DNA of 64,000 nt from contig NZ_SPVH01000004.1 in NCBI RefSeq assembly GCF_004614235.1, positions 25,974 to 89,973 of the forward strand. Direction: 5' to 3'. Position 1 is the first letter of the stretch. Every line of letters begins with the position of its first letter. The notes below the pieces were generated by a model. The model saw only the letters and a list, made by a program, of their open reading frames with translations, had not been told where the DNA came from and ran no database searches. Below, in pieces: positions 16,293-25,169 of the stretch. The stretch is from Brevundimonas intermedia. Its GTDB lineage: Bacteria > Pseudomonadota > Alphaproteobacteria > Caulobacterales > Caulobacteraceae. The position numbers and the translations under genes were made by a program.

Positions 16293-17293
16293 TAGCTCTC
16301 CACCGTCACCACGATCTTGCCCAGCGCCTGACGGTCGCCCAGCGCCTTGATCGCCTCGCCCGCCTTTTCCAGCGGGAAGGTCTTCGACACGCGCGGCTTG
16401 ATCTTGCCGTCGGCGTACATCTGCATCAGTTCGGCCATGTTGGCGGCGTGGCCCTTGGGATCGCGCGCGACGGCGGCGCCCCAGAAGACCCCGATCACCG
16501 ACACCGACTTCAGCAGGGTCAGGTTCAGCGGCAATGACGGAATGCCCGCCGGGAAGCCGACCACAAGATAGCGTCCGTTCCAATCCATGGCCCGCAACGC
16601 CGGATCGGCATAATCGCCGCCTACCGCGTCATAGACCACGTCGGCGCCGTCACGGCCGGTCGCCAGCTTGAACTCGCCCGACAGTTCCTTCTGCGCGGCC
16701 TTGTCCATCGGCCCGCTCGGATAGATCAGGCCGTTGTCGGCCCCCAGGTCCAGGGCGAACTGGACCTTGTCGTTGGTCGAGGCGGCCGCCACGACCCGCG
16801 CCCCCATGGCCTTGCCCAGTTCGACGGCGGCGGCGCCTACGCCCCCCGCCGCGCCCAGAACCAGCAGGGTCTCGCCCGGCTGCAGTTTCGCCCTGTCCTT
16901 CAGCGCATAATAGCTGGTGCCATAGGTCATGATCAGGGCCGCCGCCTCCTCGAAGCTCATCGCTTCGGGGATCGGAATGACCGTCTCGGCCCGCACCGCC
17001 AGCCGTTCGACCAGACCGCCCCAGCCCGGCACGGCGATGACGCGGTCGCCCTTGCGCACGCCCTTGACGCCCTCGCCCACCGCCTCGATCACGCCCGCAA
17101 CCTCGGCGCCGGGCGAGAAGGGCCGTTCGGGCCGGAACTGGTATTTGTCCTCGATGATCAACGTGTCGGGATAGTTGATCCCCACCGCCTTGACCTCGAT
17201 GATCACCTCGCCCGCCTTGGGCGTCGGATCGAGCACGTCCTCCACGACCAATGTTTCAGGACCGCCGGGAGCCTTGGACAAAACAGCGCGCAT
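16292..17293 (-). CDS. NADPH:quinone oxidoreductase family protein (zinc-free MDR)
   Basis: Medium-chain reductase; 333 aa from ATG 17293 with AAGGAAA upstream. GroES-like N-terminal domain (about 1-120) ends in the quinone-reductase region. The Rossmann fold opens with VLGAAGGVGAAAVELGKAMGARVVA (about 143-167). The zinc-ligand Cys and His of alcohol dehydrogenases are missing. The closest named relatives are quinone oxidoreductases and acrylyl-CoA reductase-like proteins; the physiological substrate is not evident. Confidence 0.88.
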   Translation of the reverse strand: MRAVLSKAPGGPETLVVEDVLDPTPKAGEVIIEVKAVGINYPDTLIIEDKYQFRPERPFSPGAEVAGVIEAVGEGVKGVRKGDRVIAVPGWGGLVERLAVRAETVIPIPEAMSFEEAAALIMTYGTSYYALKDRAKLQPGETLLVLGAAGGVGAAAVELGKAMGARVVAAASTNDKVQFALDLGADNGLIYPSGPMDKAAQKELSGEFKLATGRDGADVVYDAVGGDYADPALRAMDWNGRYLVVGFPAGIPSLPLNLTLLKSVSVIGVFWGAAVARDPKGHAANMAELMQMYADGKIKPRVSKTFPLEKAGEAIKALGDRQALGKIVVTVES

Positions 17294-17437
17294 CAAGATT
17301 TCCTTTCTTGGCCTATCGCGCTTCGCGCTGCTTGAGGCCGTTTCCCATCGACCGACATGGCGCGGCCTTCATCGCGACGCTAAACAGCGCCACGCCCGAT
17401 TGAAAGAGGCGACGAAAACCAGGCTCAGGAAGACCCC

Positions 17438-18307
17438 ATGACCGCCCTCATCCTTCACGGCGGCGCCGGCGCCCGGCGCGAACGCAACTACGACGCCGAG
17501 GTCGTGCACATGCGCCAGGTGGTCGAGGCCATGAAGGCGCGGCTGGACGCGGGCGACTGCGCCCTGGACGTCGCCACCGCCGCCGTCGTCATGCTGGAGG
17601 ATTCCGGCCTCTACGTCGCCGGCAAGGGCGCTTCGCCGAACCTGGCCGGCGCCTATGAGCTGGACGCCAGCATCATGGAGGGATCGACGAAACGCGCCGG
17701 CGCCGTCGCCGCCCTTCAGGGTTTCAGAAACCCCGTCGTCGCCGCTCGCGCCGTGATGGACCGCACGCCCCACGTCATGCTGGTGGGCGAGGGCGCGGCC
17801 CTGTTCGCTCACGACCAGGGGCTGGAGCCAATCGCCGACGAGGCCGCCTGGTTCACCGGCGCCGGCCAGGGCGAAGACAACCACCCGCCCGGAACCCTCA
17901 GCCACGGCACAGTCGGCGTCTGCGTGCTGGACAGCCAGGGCCGTCTCGCCGCCGCCACCTCGACCGCCGGGGTCTTCGGCAAGATGCCGGGCCGCGTCGG
18001 CGACACCCCCATCCCCGCCGCCGGAACCTGGGCCGACGCCAAGGCCGCGACCTCCTGCACTGGCCAGGGCGAATACTTCATCCGCGTCGCCGCCGCCGCC
18101 CAGGTCGCCTGGCGCGTCGCCGCCGGACAGACTCTGGCCGAGGCGACCCAGGCCGTCATCGATGAGATTGGATCCATGGGCGGCGACGGCGGCATGATCG
18201 CCCTGGACGCCGCCGGAAACATCGCCGCACCCTTCAACAGCCAGGGCATGAAACACGCCTGGCTGACGCCCGCCGGCGAGATCGGCGTCGAGGTCTTCAG
18301 GGACTAG
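17438..18307 (+). CDS. Isoaspartyl peptidase / L-asparaginase (Ntn hydrolase)
   Basis: Hydrolyses isoaspartyl dipeptides and asparagine after self-cleavage; 289 aa. The opening ALILHGGAGA and the autoprocessing site SHG-TVGVCVLD (Thr nucleophile near residue 151) are diagnostic of the plant-type asparaginase family. The beta-subunit elements TSTAGVFGKMPGRVGDTPIPAAGTWAD and SCTGQGEYFIR, which bind substrate, are intact. Slightly short of E. coli IaaA (321 aa) but complete. Confidence 0.93.
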   Translation: MTALILHGGAGARRERNYDAEVVHMRQVVEAMKARLDAGDCALDVATAAVVMLEDSGLYVAGKGASPNLAGAYELDASIMEGSTKRAGAVAALQGFRNPVVAARAVMDRTPHVMLVGEGAALFAHDQGLEPIADEAAWFTGAGQGEDNHPPGTLSHGTVGVCVLDSQGRLAAATSTAGVFGKMPGRVGDTPIPAAGTWADAKAATSCTGQGEYFIRVAAAAQVAWRVAAGQTLAEATQAVIDEIGSMGGDGGMIALDAAGNIAAPFNSQGMKHAWLTPAGEIGVEVFRD

Positions 18308-20196
18308 GTTTTCGCCGACATCACGTCGGAGATGGTGGTCAGCAGCACCTTGAAATCGATGGGCTTGCTGACCACCGCATCCATGCCCGCCGCCAGATAG
18401 GCCTCGACCTGCTCCACCATCGCATTGGCGGTCAGGGCGATGATCGGCGTCCGCGCCCGCGCCTCGTCGGCCTCGCGTTTGCGAATGATCTTCGTCGCCG
18501 TCGGCCCGTCCATGTTCGGCATCTGCACGTCCATCAGGATCAGGTCCCAGACGCGCGCTTGCGTCGCCTTCACCGCCTCAAGGCCGTCATCGACGATCTC
18601 GACCTTCATCCCGACCTGGCCCAGCAGGCCGCGGATCACCTGCTGATTGACCGGATGGTCCTCGGCGACCAGCACCCGCAGCGCGGTCTGCGGCGGGGCG
18701 TCCAGCGCATCCTCGCCGACCTGCACAGGCTCCACCCGCTTCAGCGGCAGGGTGACGACGAAGGTCGCCCCCTCGCCCGCCTCGCTCTCGACCTCGATCC
18801 GGCCGCCCAGCAGATCCACCAGCGCAGCCACGATCGACAGCCCCAGCCCCGCCCCGTCGCGGCGATCGACCGCCGCCGCCTCGATCTGGGCGAAGCGCGT
18901 GAACAGATGTTCGATCTGGTCGGCCGGTATGCCCCGCCCGGTGTCCGAGACCCGCAACACCACACCGGCGTCCGTGCGCGCGACATCCAGCGTCACCTCG
19001 CCCTCGGCCGTGAACTTGATGGCGTTGGACAGCAGGTTGAACAGAATCTGGCGCAACCGCACCGGATCGGCGCTGACCCAGTCCAGACCCGCCGAGCGCA
19101 CGTGGAAGGCCAGTCCCTTGCTGTCCGCCAGCGGCCTCAGCGTCTCGGTCACCTCATGGATCAGGACGTCGGCATCGATGGCCTGATCCACGATCTCCAG
19201 CCGCCCTTCCTCGATCCGCGACAGGTCCAGAATCTGGTTGATCAGGTCCAGCAGGGTGTGGGCCGACCGGTCCAGGATCTCCAGCCGCCGCTTCTGCCGG
19301 TCCTCCAACCCATCGCCGGCCATGATCTGCGCCATGCCGATGACGCCGTTCAGGGGGGTGCGGATCTCGTGGCTCATATTGGCCAGGAAGCGGGACTTGG
19401 CGGCGTTGGCCTCGTCCGCCTCCCGCCGCGCATCCTGGGCCGCGTCGCGGTCCAGAAGCGCCGCTGCATGCGCCGCCTTGACCTCGGCCAGCAGGCCCTT
19501 GTTGCGTTGATCGGCCGCGAACAGATCGCACCACAGGGCGTGCATGGCCCGCGAGATGATGACCAGGATGATCGCCAGCATGACGAAGGCGGCCGCGACC
19601 GCCAGCCCGTGCGGCCCCAGCAACGCCGGATAGATCACCACCAGCACGGCGACGCCGATCGGCGCCGCCGCCAGGCCCAGCAGCCTCGGCGCCGCGCTGA
19701 ACTGGACGAAGGCCACGCCGATCGACCAAACCTGGATCAGGATGACCACGAGCCGGACATCGGGGGTCGGGCTCGACAGCCAGGCGATCATGGGGCCCGA
19801 CACCCCCAGGGCGAACCTCGTCGTCACGATCGTCATCAGCACCGGGGGCCAGCCGGACGCCGGGGCCTCTTCGCGCTGGTAGCGTTTCACCCGTCTCTGC
19901 GCCCAGGCGTCGAAGCCCATGCCGACGGCGGCGAATCCCAACCCCAGCCAGGGCTGCCCCAGGGCTGCCAGGATCAGCCCCGCCGCCGCCCAACTGCCGT
20001 AGAGCACGGCCGGCGGAGTAACCATATTCTCCAGGACGAAGGCCCAGACCGCGATTTTTTCGTCGGAGACAGAAGTCGCTTTCGCTCGTCTCGGCACGCG
20101 TCCTCGGCATGGGGTGGCCGCTGGAATGCGGCATTCGGCGAATAGATCGCCGTCATGAACTTGTCCACCAACGACCTGGCCGACGATGCGGTTCAT
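18304..20196 (-). CDS. Membrane hybrid sensor histidine kinase / response regulator
   Basis: About 630 aa. An N-terminal membrane module of six or so helices (about 60-225) has no recognisable PAS domain. A coiled-coil linker leads to HisKA (FLANMSHEIRTPLNGVIG, phospho-His near 282), HATPase_c (N box LLSNAIKF, G boxes DTGRGI and GAGLGLSI) and a C-terminal receiver (VLVAEDHPVNQQ, phospho-Asp in LILMDVQMPNMDG, near 552). The start is uncertain: ATG 20196 has a weak RBS, and ATG 20025 would remove 57 residues of low-complexity lead-in but has a very close RBS. It converges on the peptidase gene with a 4-bp overlap. Signal unknown. Confidence 0.88.
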   Translation of the reverse strand: MNRIVGQVVGGQVHDGDLFAECRIPAATPCRGRVPRRAKATSVSDEKIAVWAFVLENMVTPPAVLYGSWAAAGLILAALGQPWLGLGFAAVGMGFDAWAQRRVKRYQREEAPASGWPPVLMTIVTTRFALGVSGPMIAWLSSPTPDVRLVVILIQVWSIGVAFVQFSAAPRLLGLAAAPIGVAVLVVIYPALLGPHGLAVAAAFVMLAIILVIISRAMHALWCDLFAADQRNKGLLAEVKAAHAAALLDRDAAQDARREADEANAAKSRFLANMSHEIRTPLNGVIGMAQIMAGDGLEDRQKRRLEILDRSAHTLLDLINQILDLSRIEEGRLEIVDQAIDADVLIHEVTETLRPLADSKGLAFHVRSAGLDWVSADPVRLRQILFNLLSNAIKFTAEGEVTLDVARTDAGVVLRVSDTGRGIPADQIEHLFTRFAQIEAAAVDRRDGAGLGLSIVAALVDLLGGRIEVESEAGEGATFVVTLPLKRVEPVQVGEDALDAPPQTALRVLVAEDHPVNQQVIRGLLGQVGMKVEIVDDGLEAVKATQARVWDLILMDVQMPNMDGPTATKIIRKREADEARARTPIIALTANAMVEQVEAYLAAGMDAVVSKPIDFKVLLTTISDVMSAKT

Positions 20197-20274
20197 TACA
20201 TCTCGGTAAGGTGCAAGTCGGCCAATCGCTGATACGGTCGGCCCCGCCCGGCGTTCCGGGCCTGGGAGCCCCGC

Positions 20275-23139
20275 ATGAAATTCCGCCTGACCGCCACACT
20301 CAAAGTCGGGGCAGCCGCCTCGGCCCTGATGCTGGGCCTCGCCGCCCCCGCCTTCGCAGAGGGCGCCGCCGCCCCCGCCGCCGCCGTCCAGGCGCCCCAG
20401 GGCGTCACCGTCCCGCCGCTGGGCTTCGCCAAACGCGTCCTGCCGAACGGGCTTGAAGTCTACACCTCGCGCGACGCCGACACGTCCAACGTCACGGTCC
20501 AGGTCTGGTACAAGGTCGGCTCAAAGGACGATCCGGCGGGCCGGTCGGGCTTCGCCCACCTGTTCGAACATCTGATGTTCAAGTCCACCAGGAACCTGCC
20601 GCCCGAGACCTTCGACCGGCTGACCGAGGATGTGGGCGGCTCCAACAACGCCTTCACCGCCGACGACACCACCGCCTATTTCGAAACCGTGCCCGCCAAC
20701 CACCTGGAGCGGATGCTGTTCGCCGAGGCCGACCGCATGGGCTCGCTGGTCGTGGACGAGCCGACCTTCGTCGCCGAGCGCGACGTGGTGAAGGAGGAAT
20801 ACCGCCAGCGTATCCTGGCCAACCCCTATGGCCGCCTGTTCGGCCTGTTCGTGCCCGAGACCATCTATCAGGAAAGCCCCTATCGCCGCCCCGGCATCGG
20901 CTCGATCGAGGAGCTTGAGGCCTCGTCGCTGGAGGACGTGCGCCGCTTCCACGCCACCTACTACCGGCCCGACGCTGCCTATCTGATCGTGGCGGGCAAC
21001 TTCGACCAGGCCCAGCTGGACCGCTGGATCGACCAGTATTTCGGCCCGCTGAAGAACCCGACCACGCCGATCCCGGTCAACAATGTGGTCGAGCCCGAGC
21101 CGACAGGCCCGCGCAACGTCACCTATTATGCGCCGAACGTGCCGCTGCCGGCCGCCGTCGTCGCCTGGCCGACCGTCAAATACGCCGACGCCGACCGCGC
21201 CGCCCTGACCGTGCTGGACGGCATCCTGTCCACCGGCGAGTCGAGCCGCCTCTATCGCTCGCTGGTCTATGACAAGCAGATCGCCGCCCAGATCGGCTCG
21301 ACCCCCGACTTCTCGCAACAGGCCGGCAACCTGTCGGCCCTGGCCATCATGGCCCAGGGCCATACGGCCGAGGAGGGCGTCGCCGCCCTGAACGAAGAAA
21401 TCGCCAAGCTGCGCGACGCCCCCGTCACCGCCGAGGAACTGTCCGAAGCCAAGAACGAGATCGTCGCCGATGCGCTGCGCAGCCGCGAGACGGTGGACGA
21501 CCGCGCGACCGCCCTCGGTTTCGCCCTGATCAACACCGGCTCGGCCGCCGCCGCCGACGACGAGGTCGCCCAGATCCAGGCCGTCACCGTCGCCGACGTC
21601 CAGCGCGTGGCCCGCAAATATCTGACGCCGCAACGCCAGTCGACGATCACCTTCCTGACCGCCGACGACCAGAACCCCGCCTCGGTCCAGAAGATGAATG
21701 TCGGCGCCCCCGTCACCGTCGCCGACCTGGCGCCGGCCGGTCCGCCCGCCGTCCTCCTGCCCGAGGCCGAGCGCACCCCCCTGCCCCAACCGGGCGCAGA
21801 GGTCGCGCCCGTGACGCCCGCCGTCGCGGACTTCCGCCTGGACAACGGCCTGCGGGTCCTGGTCGCCCCGACCGACGGCGTGCCGCTGGTCTCGGCCCGC
21901 CTCAGCTTCGACGCCGGCTCGTCCGACGATCCGACGGGCAAGGCCGGCATCGCCGCCATGACCGCCGCCCTGCTGACGCAAGGCACCAAGACCAAGACCG
22001 CCCCCGAAATCGCCACCCAGATCGAGCAGCTGGGCGCTTCGATCGGCGCCGGGGCAGGCGTGGACTTCTCCAACGTCTACGCCAACGCCCCGTCCAACGC
22101 CTTCCCTGCGACCGTCGCCCTGATGGCCGACCTGGTGAAGAACCCGACCTTCGCCGGCGAGGAACTTGAGCGTCAGCAGGCCCAGACCCTGGATGGCCTG
22201 CGCGTCGCCCTCAGCCAGCCGGCCGCCATCGCCGGCATGACCGTGGGCCGCGTCATCTATGGCGACGCCCCCTATGGCGCGACTATCACGCAACAGACGG
22301 TGCCGACCATCACCCCGGCCGACGTCGCCGCATTCCACGCCGCCCGCTATCGGCCGTCGGACGCGACCCTGGTCTTCTCGGGCGACATCACGCCTGACGC
22401 CGCCCGCGCCCTGGCGCAACAGGCGTTCGGCGACTGGAACCCGGCCGGCGCCGCGCCCGCCGCCACCGCCAACCCCGCCGGTGAGGCCCTAGCGCCCCGC
22501 ATCGTCGTGGTGAACCAGCCCGGCGCGGGCCAGGCCGCCGTGGTCGCCGCCGTTCGCGGCGTCTCGCGCACCGACGCCGACTTCTTCCCGCTGACGGTCG
22601 GCAACACCCTGCTGGGCGGCGGCTTCTCGTCGCGGCTGAACCAGGAAATCCGCATCAAGCGCGGCCTGTCCTACGGCGCCTCGTCGTCGCTGGGCGTGCG
22701 GGCGGATGCGGGCCTGTTCACCGCCTCGACCCAGACCAAGAACGAGACCGCCGACGAGGTCGCCTACCTGATCCTGGCCGAGATCGCCAAACTGGGCGCC
22801 GAGACCCCGAGCCAGGCCGACCTGGCCCCGCGCCGCGCCACCCTGATCGGCGGCTTCGGCCGCTCTCTGGAGACGGTGGACGGCCTGGGGACGCTGGTCG
22901 CCAACCTGGCGCTCTATGATCTGCCGATGAGCGATCTCGCCGACTACGCCGGCCGGGTCCGCGCCGTGACCCCCGAACAGGTCCAGGCCGCCTTCGCCGA
23001 ACACCTGCCGGTCAATCGCGCCAGCCTGGTCATCGTCGGCGACGGCTCGCTGTTCCTCGACGCCCTGCGCGCCAAACATCCGAACCTCGAAGTCATCGAG
23101 GCCGGGGCCCTGAACCTGAACAACGGCGCGCTGAAGTAA
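20275..23139 (+). CDS. M16 (pitrilysin-type) zinc metallopeptidase, two-unit form
   Basis: Exported insulinase-family peptidase; 954 aa. GGGAG lies 6 nt before ATG 20275. Signal peptide ends near PAFAEGA. The first M16 unit carries the inverted zinc motif HLFEH (about residues 97-101) with the downstream Glu in ERDVVKEEYR. The second unit (from about 520) lacks the motif and is the non-catalytic partner, as in other fused M16 proteins. Probably a periplasmic peptide-degrading enzyme. Confidence 0.93.
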   Translation: MKFRLTATLKVGAAASALMLGLAAPAFAEGAAAPAAAVQAPQGVTVPPLGFAKRVLPNGLEVYTSRDADTSNVTVQVWYKVGSKDDPAGRSGFAHLFEHLMFKSTRNLPPETFDRLTEDVGGSNNAFTADDTTAYFETVPANHLERMLFAEADRMGSLVVDEPTFVAERDVVKEEYRQRILANPYGRLFGLFVPETIYQESPYRRPGIGSIEELEASSLEDVRRFHATYYRPDAAYLIVAGNFDQAQLDRWIDQYFGPLKNPTTPIPVNNVVEPEPTGPRNVTYYAPNVPLPAAVVAWPTVKYADADRAALTVLDGILSTGESSRLYRSLVYDKQIAAQIGSTPDFSQQAGNLSALAIMAQGHTAEEGVAALNEEIAKLRDAPVTAEELSEAKNEIVADALRSRETVDDRATALGFALINTGSAAAADDEVAQIQAVTVADVQRVARKYLTPQRQSTITFLTADDQNPASVQKMNVGAPVTVADLAPAGPPAVLLPEAERTPLPQPGAEVAPVTPAVADFRLDNGLRVLVAPTDGVPLVSARLSFDAGSSDDPTGKAGIAAMTAALLTQGTKTKTAPEIATQIEQLGASIGAGAGVDFSNVYANAPSNAFPATVALMADLVKNPTFAGEELERQQAQTLDGLRVALSQPAAIAGMTVGRVIYGDAPYGATITQQTVPTITPADVAAFHAARYRPSDATLVFSGDITPDAARALAQQAFGDWNPAGAAPAATANPAGEALAPRIVVVNQPGAGQAAVVAAVRGVSRTDADFFPLTVGNTLLGGGFSSRLNQEIRIKRGLSYGASSSLGVRADAGLFTASTQTKNETADEVAYLILAEIAKLGAETPSQADLAPRRATLIGGFGRSLETVDGLGTLVANLALYDLPMSDLADYAGRVRAVTPEQVQAAFAEHLPVNRASLVIVGDGSLFLDALRAKHPNLEVIEAGALNLNNGALK

Positions 23140-23154
23140 GGGCCGCACAAACCC

Positions 23155-23318
23155 CTCTCCCTCCCCGTTCCGGGGAGGGTGGTCGCGCAGCGACCGGGTG
23201 GGGGCGGCCCGGCAAGGCCGCATTCCCTAAAAGCCAGACAGGGTCTGTGAACGGTCGCCCTGCCGCCCCCACCCGACCTCGCTCCGCTCGGCCACCCTCC
23301 CCCGCTGGGGGAGGGAGA
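23155..23318. repeat. Inverted pair of REP-like elements (BIME-like)
   Basis: The left unit has hairpin CCCTCCCC-GTTCC-GGGGAGGG (23159-23179), hairpin GGTCGC-GCA-GCGACC (23181-23195), then GGGTGGGGGCGGC (23196-23208). The right unit is the same architecture inverted: GCCGCCCCCACCC (23262-23274) and hairpin CCCTCCCCC-GCT-GGGGGAGGG (23295-23315). The whole can fold as one large cruciform. It lies directly after the M16 gene and may also stop transcription. Part of a family with copies at 16256, 25014 and 36709. Confidence 0.8.
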
Positions 23319-23469
23319 TGCGCCGGCTCATATTCGCCAGCCATCGTACTTCGGCCGGCGCCGCCCAATCTTTTCAATACCTTGAAGACCCGCAGCGTCT
23401 TTCACCCATACGCGGTCCCGACCGGGGTTATGATCCATCCCCCGGTCTTTGACATCGCGATCCCGCCGA

Positions 23470-23635
23470 CTTGGACTCGTTGGACGACTTGGACTGTTTT
23501 TTTCGCAGTCCAACTTCGAGTCCAACTCGCCTTCAAATTGCACAGCGCAATTCGAGTGCAACTTTTTCTTTCAACGATTACAGTTTCTTGACGAAGAATT
23601 GCACTTCGTTGCACTGCTTTTCGCCGAGTGCAATT
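23470..23635. repeat. Low-GC element of two nested hairpin sets
   Basis: Two modules with the same design. Module 1 uses TTGGACT: TTGGACTC (23471-23478) pairs with GAGTCCAA (23518-23525), enclosing TTGGACTG (23489-23496) / CAGTCCAA (23506-23513) with a T7 run in the loop, and a third copy TTGGACG (23480). Module 2 uses TTGCAC: TTGCAC (23538-23543) / GTGCAA (23556-23561), then AATTGCAC (23597-23604) / GTGCAATT (23628-23635) with another TTGCAC at 23609. Base composition is far below the flanks. I see no supported gene in 23319-23642. Confidence 0.65.
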
Positions 23636-23642
23636 TCGTCGC

Positions 23643-24473
23643 CTAGACCGACAGGCAGACCACCTGGGCCACGCGCAGATCGCGCCTCAGCTGGTTGGAC
23701 ACCCGGCCATAATCCTCGGTCGTCACGGCCTGGCCCCGCGCATCCTCGCCCGCCGTCTGTTCGCCCCGGATCGCCGGACCGAAGGTTTCGGGCGCCGTCG
23801 TATAGATCCGCCCCCGTCGCGGCGCCTCGGCGATGGTGACGCCTACGACCCGGCCTTCAGGGTCCAGCGCAGGCGCCCCCGACAGGCCCGACAGCGTGCC
23901 CTCCAGCCCATTGGTGCGCCCGACCTCGGCCCAGGCCAGGACCGGCTCGTCGCGCGCCCCGCGTCCGAACACCTTCAGCGTCTCGCGGCCCAAGAGGCGC
24001 GACGTGACCTCGCCCGGACGCCCTTGCGGGAAGCCGGGATGGAAGGCCCGCTGTCCCTTCCTCAACGGCGCTTCGGCCGCGACCGGCAAGGCGGGCGGCC
24101 CCCCGTCGGTGATCAGCAGGGCGATGTCCGCGCGGGGCGCCAGACGCACGTCGGCGGCGACGGCGCGGCCCTGGCCCACGACCAGCGCCGGCTTGCGACA
24201 CCCCTCCACCACATGGCGCGCGGTGATCCAGCGGCCCCGGCCGGCGATGGAGAAGGCGGTCCCTGACGAGGGCTTGAATGGGGCATCGCCCGCATCGACG
24301 GTCACGGCGGCGTCGAAGGGAGTGATCGGTCCCAGCAGCGGCCCTTCGGCCTCGGACACGGGCGCCGAGGCGGGCGGCGCATCCGCATTCTCGCGCCGCC
24401 CCAGCGACACCGCCAGAAACACGGCCGCCACCGCTCCGTAGATGGCCCAGTCGGGCAGGCGGGGAAATTGCAT
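23643..24473 (-). CDS. Membrane-anchored trypsin-like serine protease
   Basis: 276 aa; a single N-terminal helix (about 8-25) anchors a periplasmic domain. Chymotrypsin-fold triad candidates are His in WITARHVVEGC (about 87), Asp in RADIALL (about 116) and Ser in GLSGAPAL (about 200); the GxSGxP block is that of trypsin-like peptidases. Four Cys or fewer, so disulfides are limited. No PDZ domain. It is followed 12 bp upstream by a DUF350 gene on the same strand, probably one transcript. Substrate unknown. Confidence 0.85.
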   Translation of the reverse strand: MQFPRLPDWAIYGAVAAVFLAVSLGRRENADAPPASAPVSEAEGPLLGPITPFDAAVTVDAGDAPFKPSSGTAFSIAGRGRWITARHVVEGCRKPALVVGQGRAVAADVRLAPRADIALLITDGGPPALPVAAEAPLRKGQRAFHPGFPQGRPGEVTSRLLGRETLKVFGRGARDEPVLAWAEVGRTNGLEGTLSGLSGAPALDPEGRVVGVTIAEAPRRGRIYTTAPETFGPAIRGEQTAGEDARGQAVTTEDYGRVSNQLRRDLRVAQVVCLSV

Positions 24474-24485
24474 GACCCCGGCCGA

Positions 24486-24926
24486 TCAGCCGGTGAGCGC
24501 AGCGGACAGGATCACGGCCGTCGCCAGCTTGGCGCCCAGCAGCACCACCGCCGCCGAAATCTCGCCATGCCTGATCCGCTCGGGCAAGCCCGTCAGCAGC
24601 AGATCCACCACCCGGAAGGCCAGAAGTTGCAGCACCACCGTCGCCACGCCCCAGATGGCGATGTCGCGCACCGACGTCGAGACCGACAGGGACACCGCCA
24701 GCGGAATGGCCAGCCCCACCAGGATACCTGAAAAGGCGATGGCGGCGGCCGTATTGCCCTGACGGATCAGGGCCACCTCCTTCCACGGCGTCAGCAGGGC
24801 ATAGACCGTCGCCCCCGCCGCAAGCAGCAGAAGGGTGACGATCAGGTGCATGACCATGACCGGGAAGCCCGAGGCGAAAGCCTGCACCTCGGCGCTGGAA
24901 AGGACGTTCGACAGAGACGGGTCCAT
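24486..24926 (-). CDS. DUF350 (YjfL/UPF0719) family membrane protein
   Basis: Function unknown; 146 aa with four membrane helices (about 22-44, 58-78, 88-110, 122-144). The DUF350 repeat pattern, two helix pairs with NTAAAIAFSGILVGLAIPL and the mirrored GEISAAVVLLGAKLATAVILS, is visible. It precedes the serine protease gene by 12 bp and is probably co-transcribed. Confidence 0.85.
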   Translation of the reverse strand: MDPSLSNVLSSAEVQAFASGFPVMVMHLIVTLLLLAAGATVYALLTPWKEVALIRQGNTAAAIAFSGILVGLAIPLAVSLSVSTSVRDIAIWGVATVVLQLLAFRVVDLLLTGLPERIRHGEISAAVVLLGAKLATAVILSAALTG

Positions 24927-25013
24927 ACCCAGACGCCTTGCCCGATTGTCGCCCCAATCCGCAAGCGCGGCCGGGACACAGTGCGTGACATTATGTGTCG
25001 GAAGAACAGCAGT

Positions 25014-25163
25014 CTCCTCCCTATCGCGCAGCGATGGGGAGGTGGCTCGAAGCGAAGCGGAGACACGGAGGGGCTCTTCACCACATCACAGGGGCCTGTG
25101 GGACTTCAACAATCCCTCCACCACGCTACGCGCGGTCCCCCTCCCCACGATGCGGGGAGGATA
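25014..25163. repeat. REP-like palindrome cluster between DUF350 gene and rlmN
   Basis: Left part contains CTCCCT-ATCGC-GCA-GCGAT-GGGGAGG (hairpin 25023-25035 inside flanking CTCC/GGAG). The right part is CCTCCCC-ACGATGC-GGGGAGG (25140-25160), immediately after the rlmN stop. Between them lie further degenerate arms (CCTCCACCACGCTACGCG). The same core occurs at 16256, 23159 and 36709. The remaining 24927-25013 shows nothing else. Confidence 0.7.
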
Positions 25164-25169
25164 AACGGA

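Noticed and set aside
20521..22419. 632-aa leftward ORF opposite the M16 peptidase
   Set aside because: Gly/Asp/Val/Arg antisense shadow; the sense strand has signal peptide, HLFEH motif and RBS.
23328..23561. Possible 77-aa leftward protein ending KYDGWRI
   Set aside because: Initiates at TTG inside the hairpin repeats without an RBS, third-position GC is far below the genome, and it ends against the REP element. Kept only as part of the unusual region.
23449..23646. 65-aa rightward ORF rich in Phe, Cys and Asn
   Set aside because: Its residues simply restate the TTGCAC/GTGCAA repeats; no RBS and no sensible domain.
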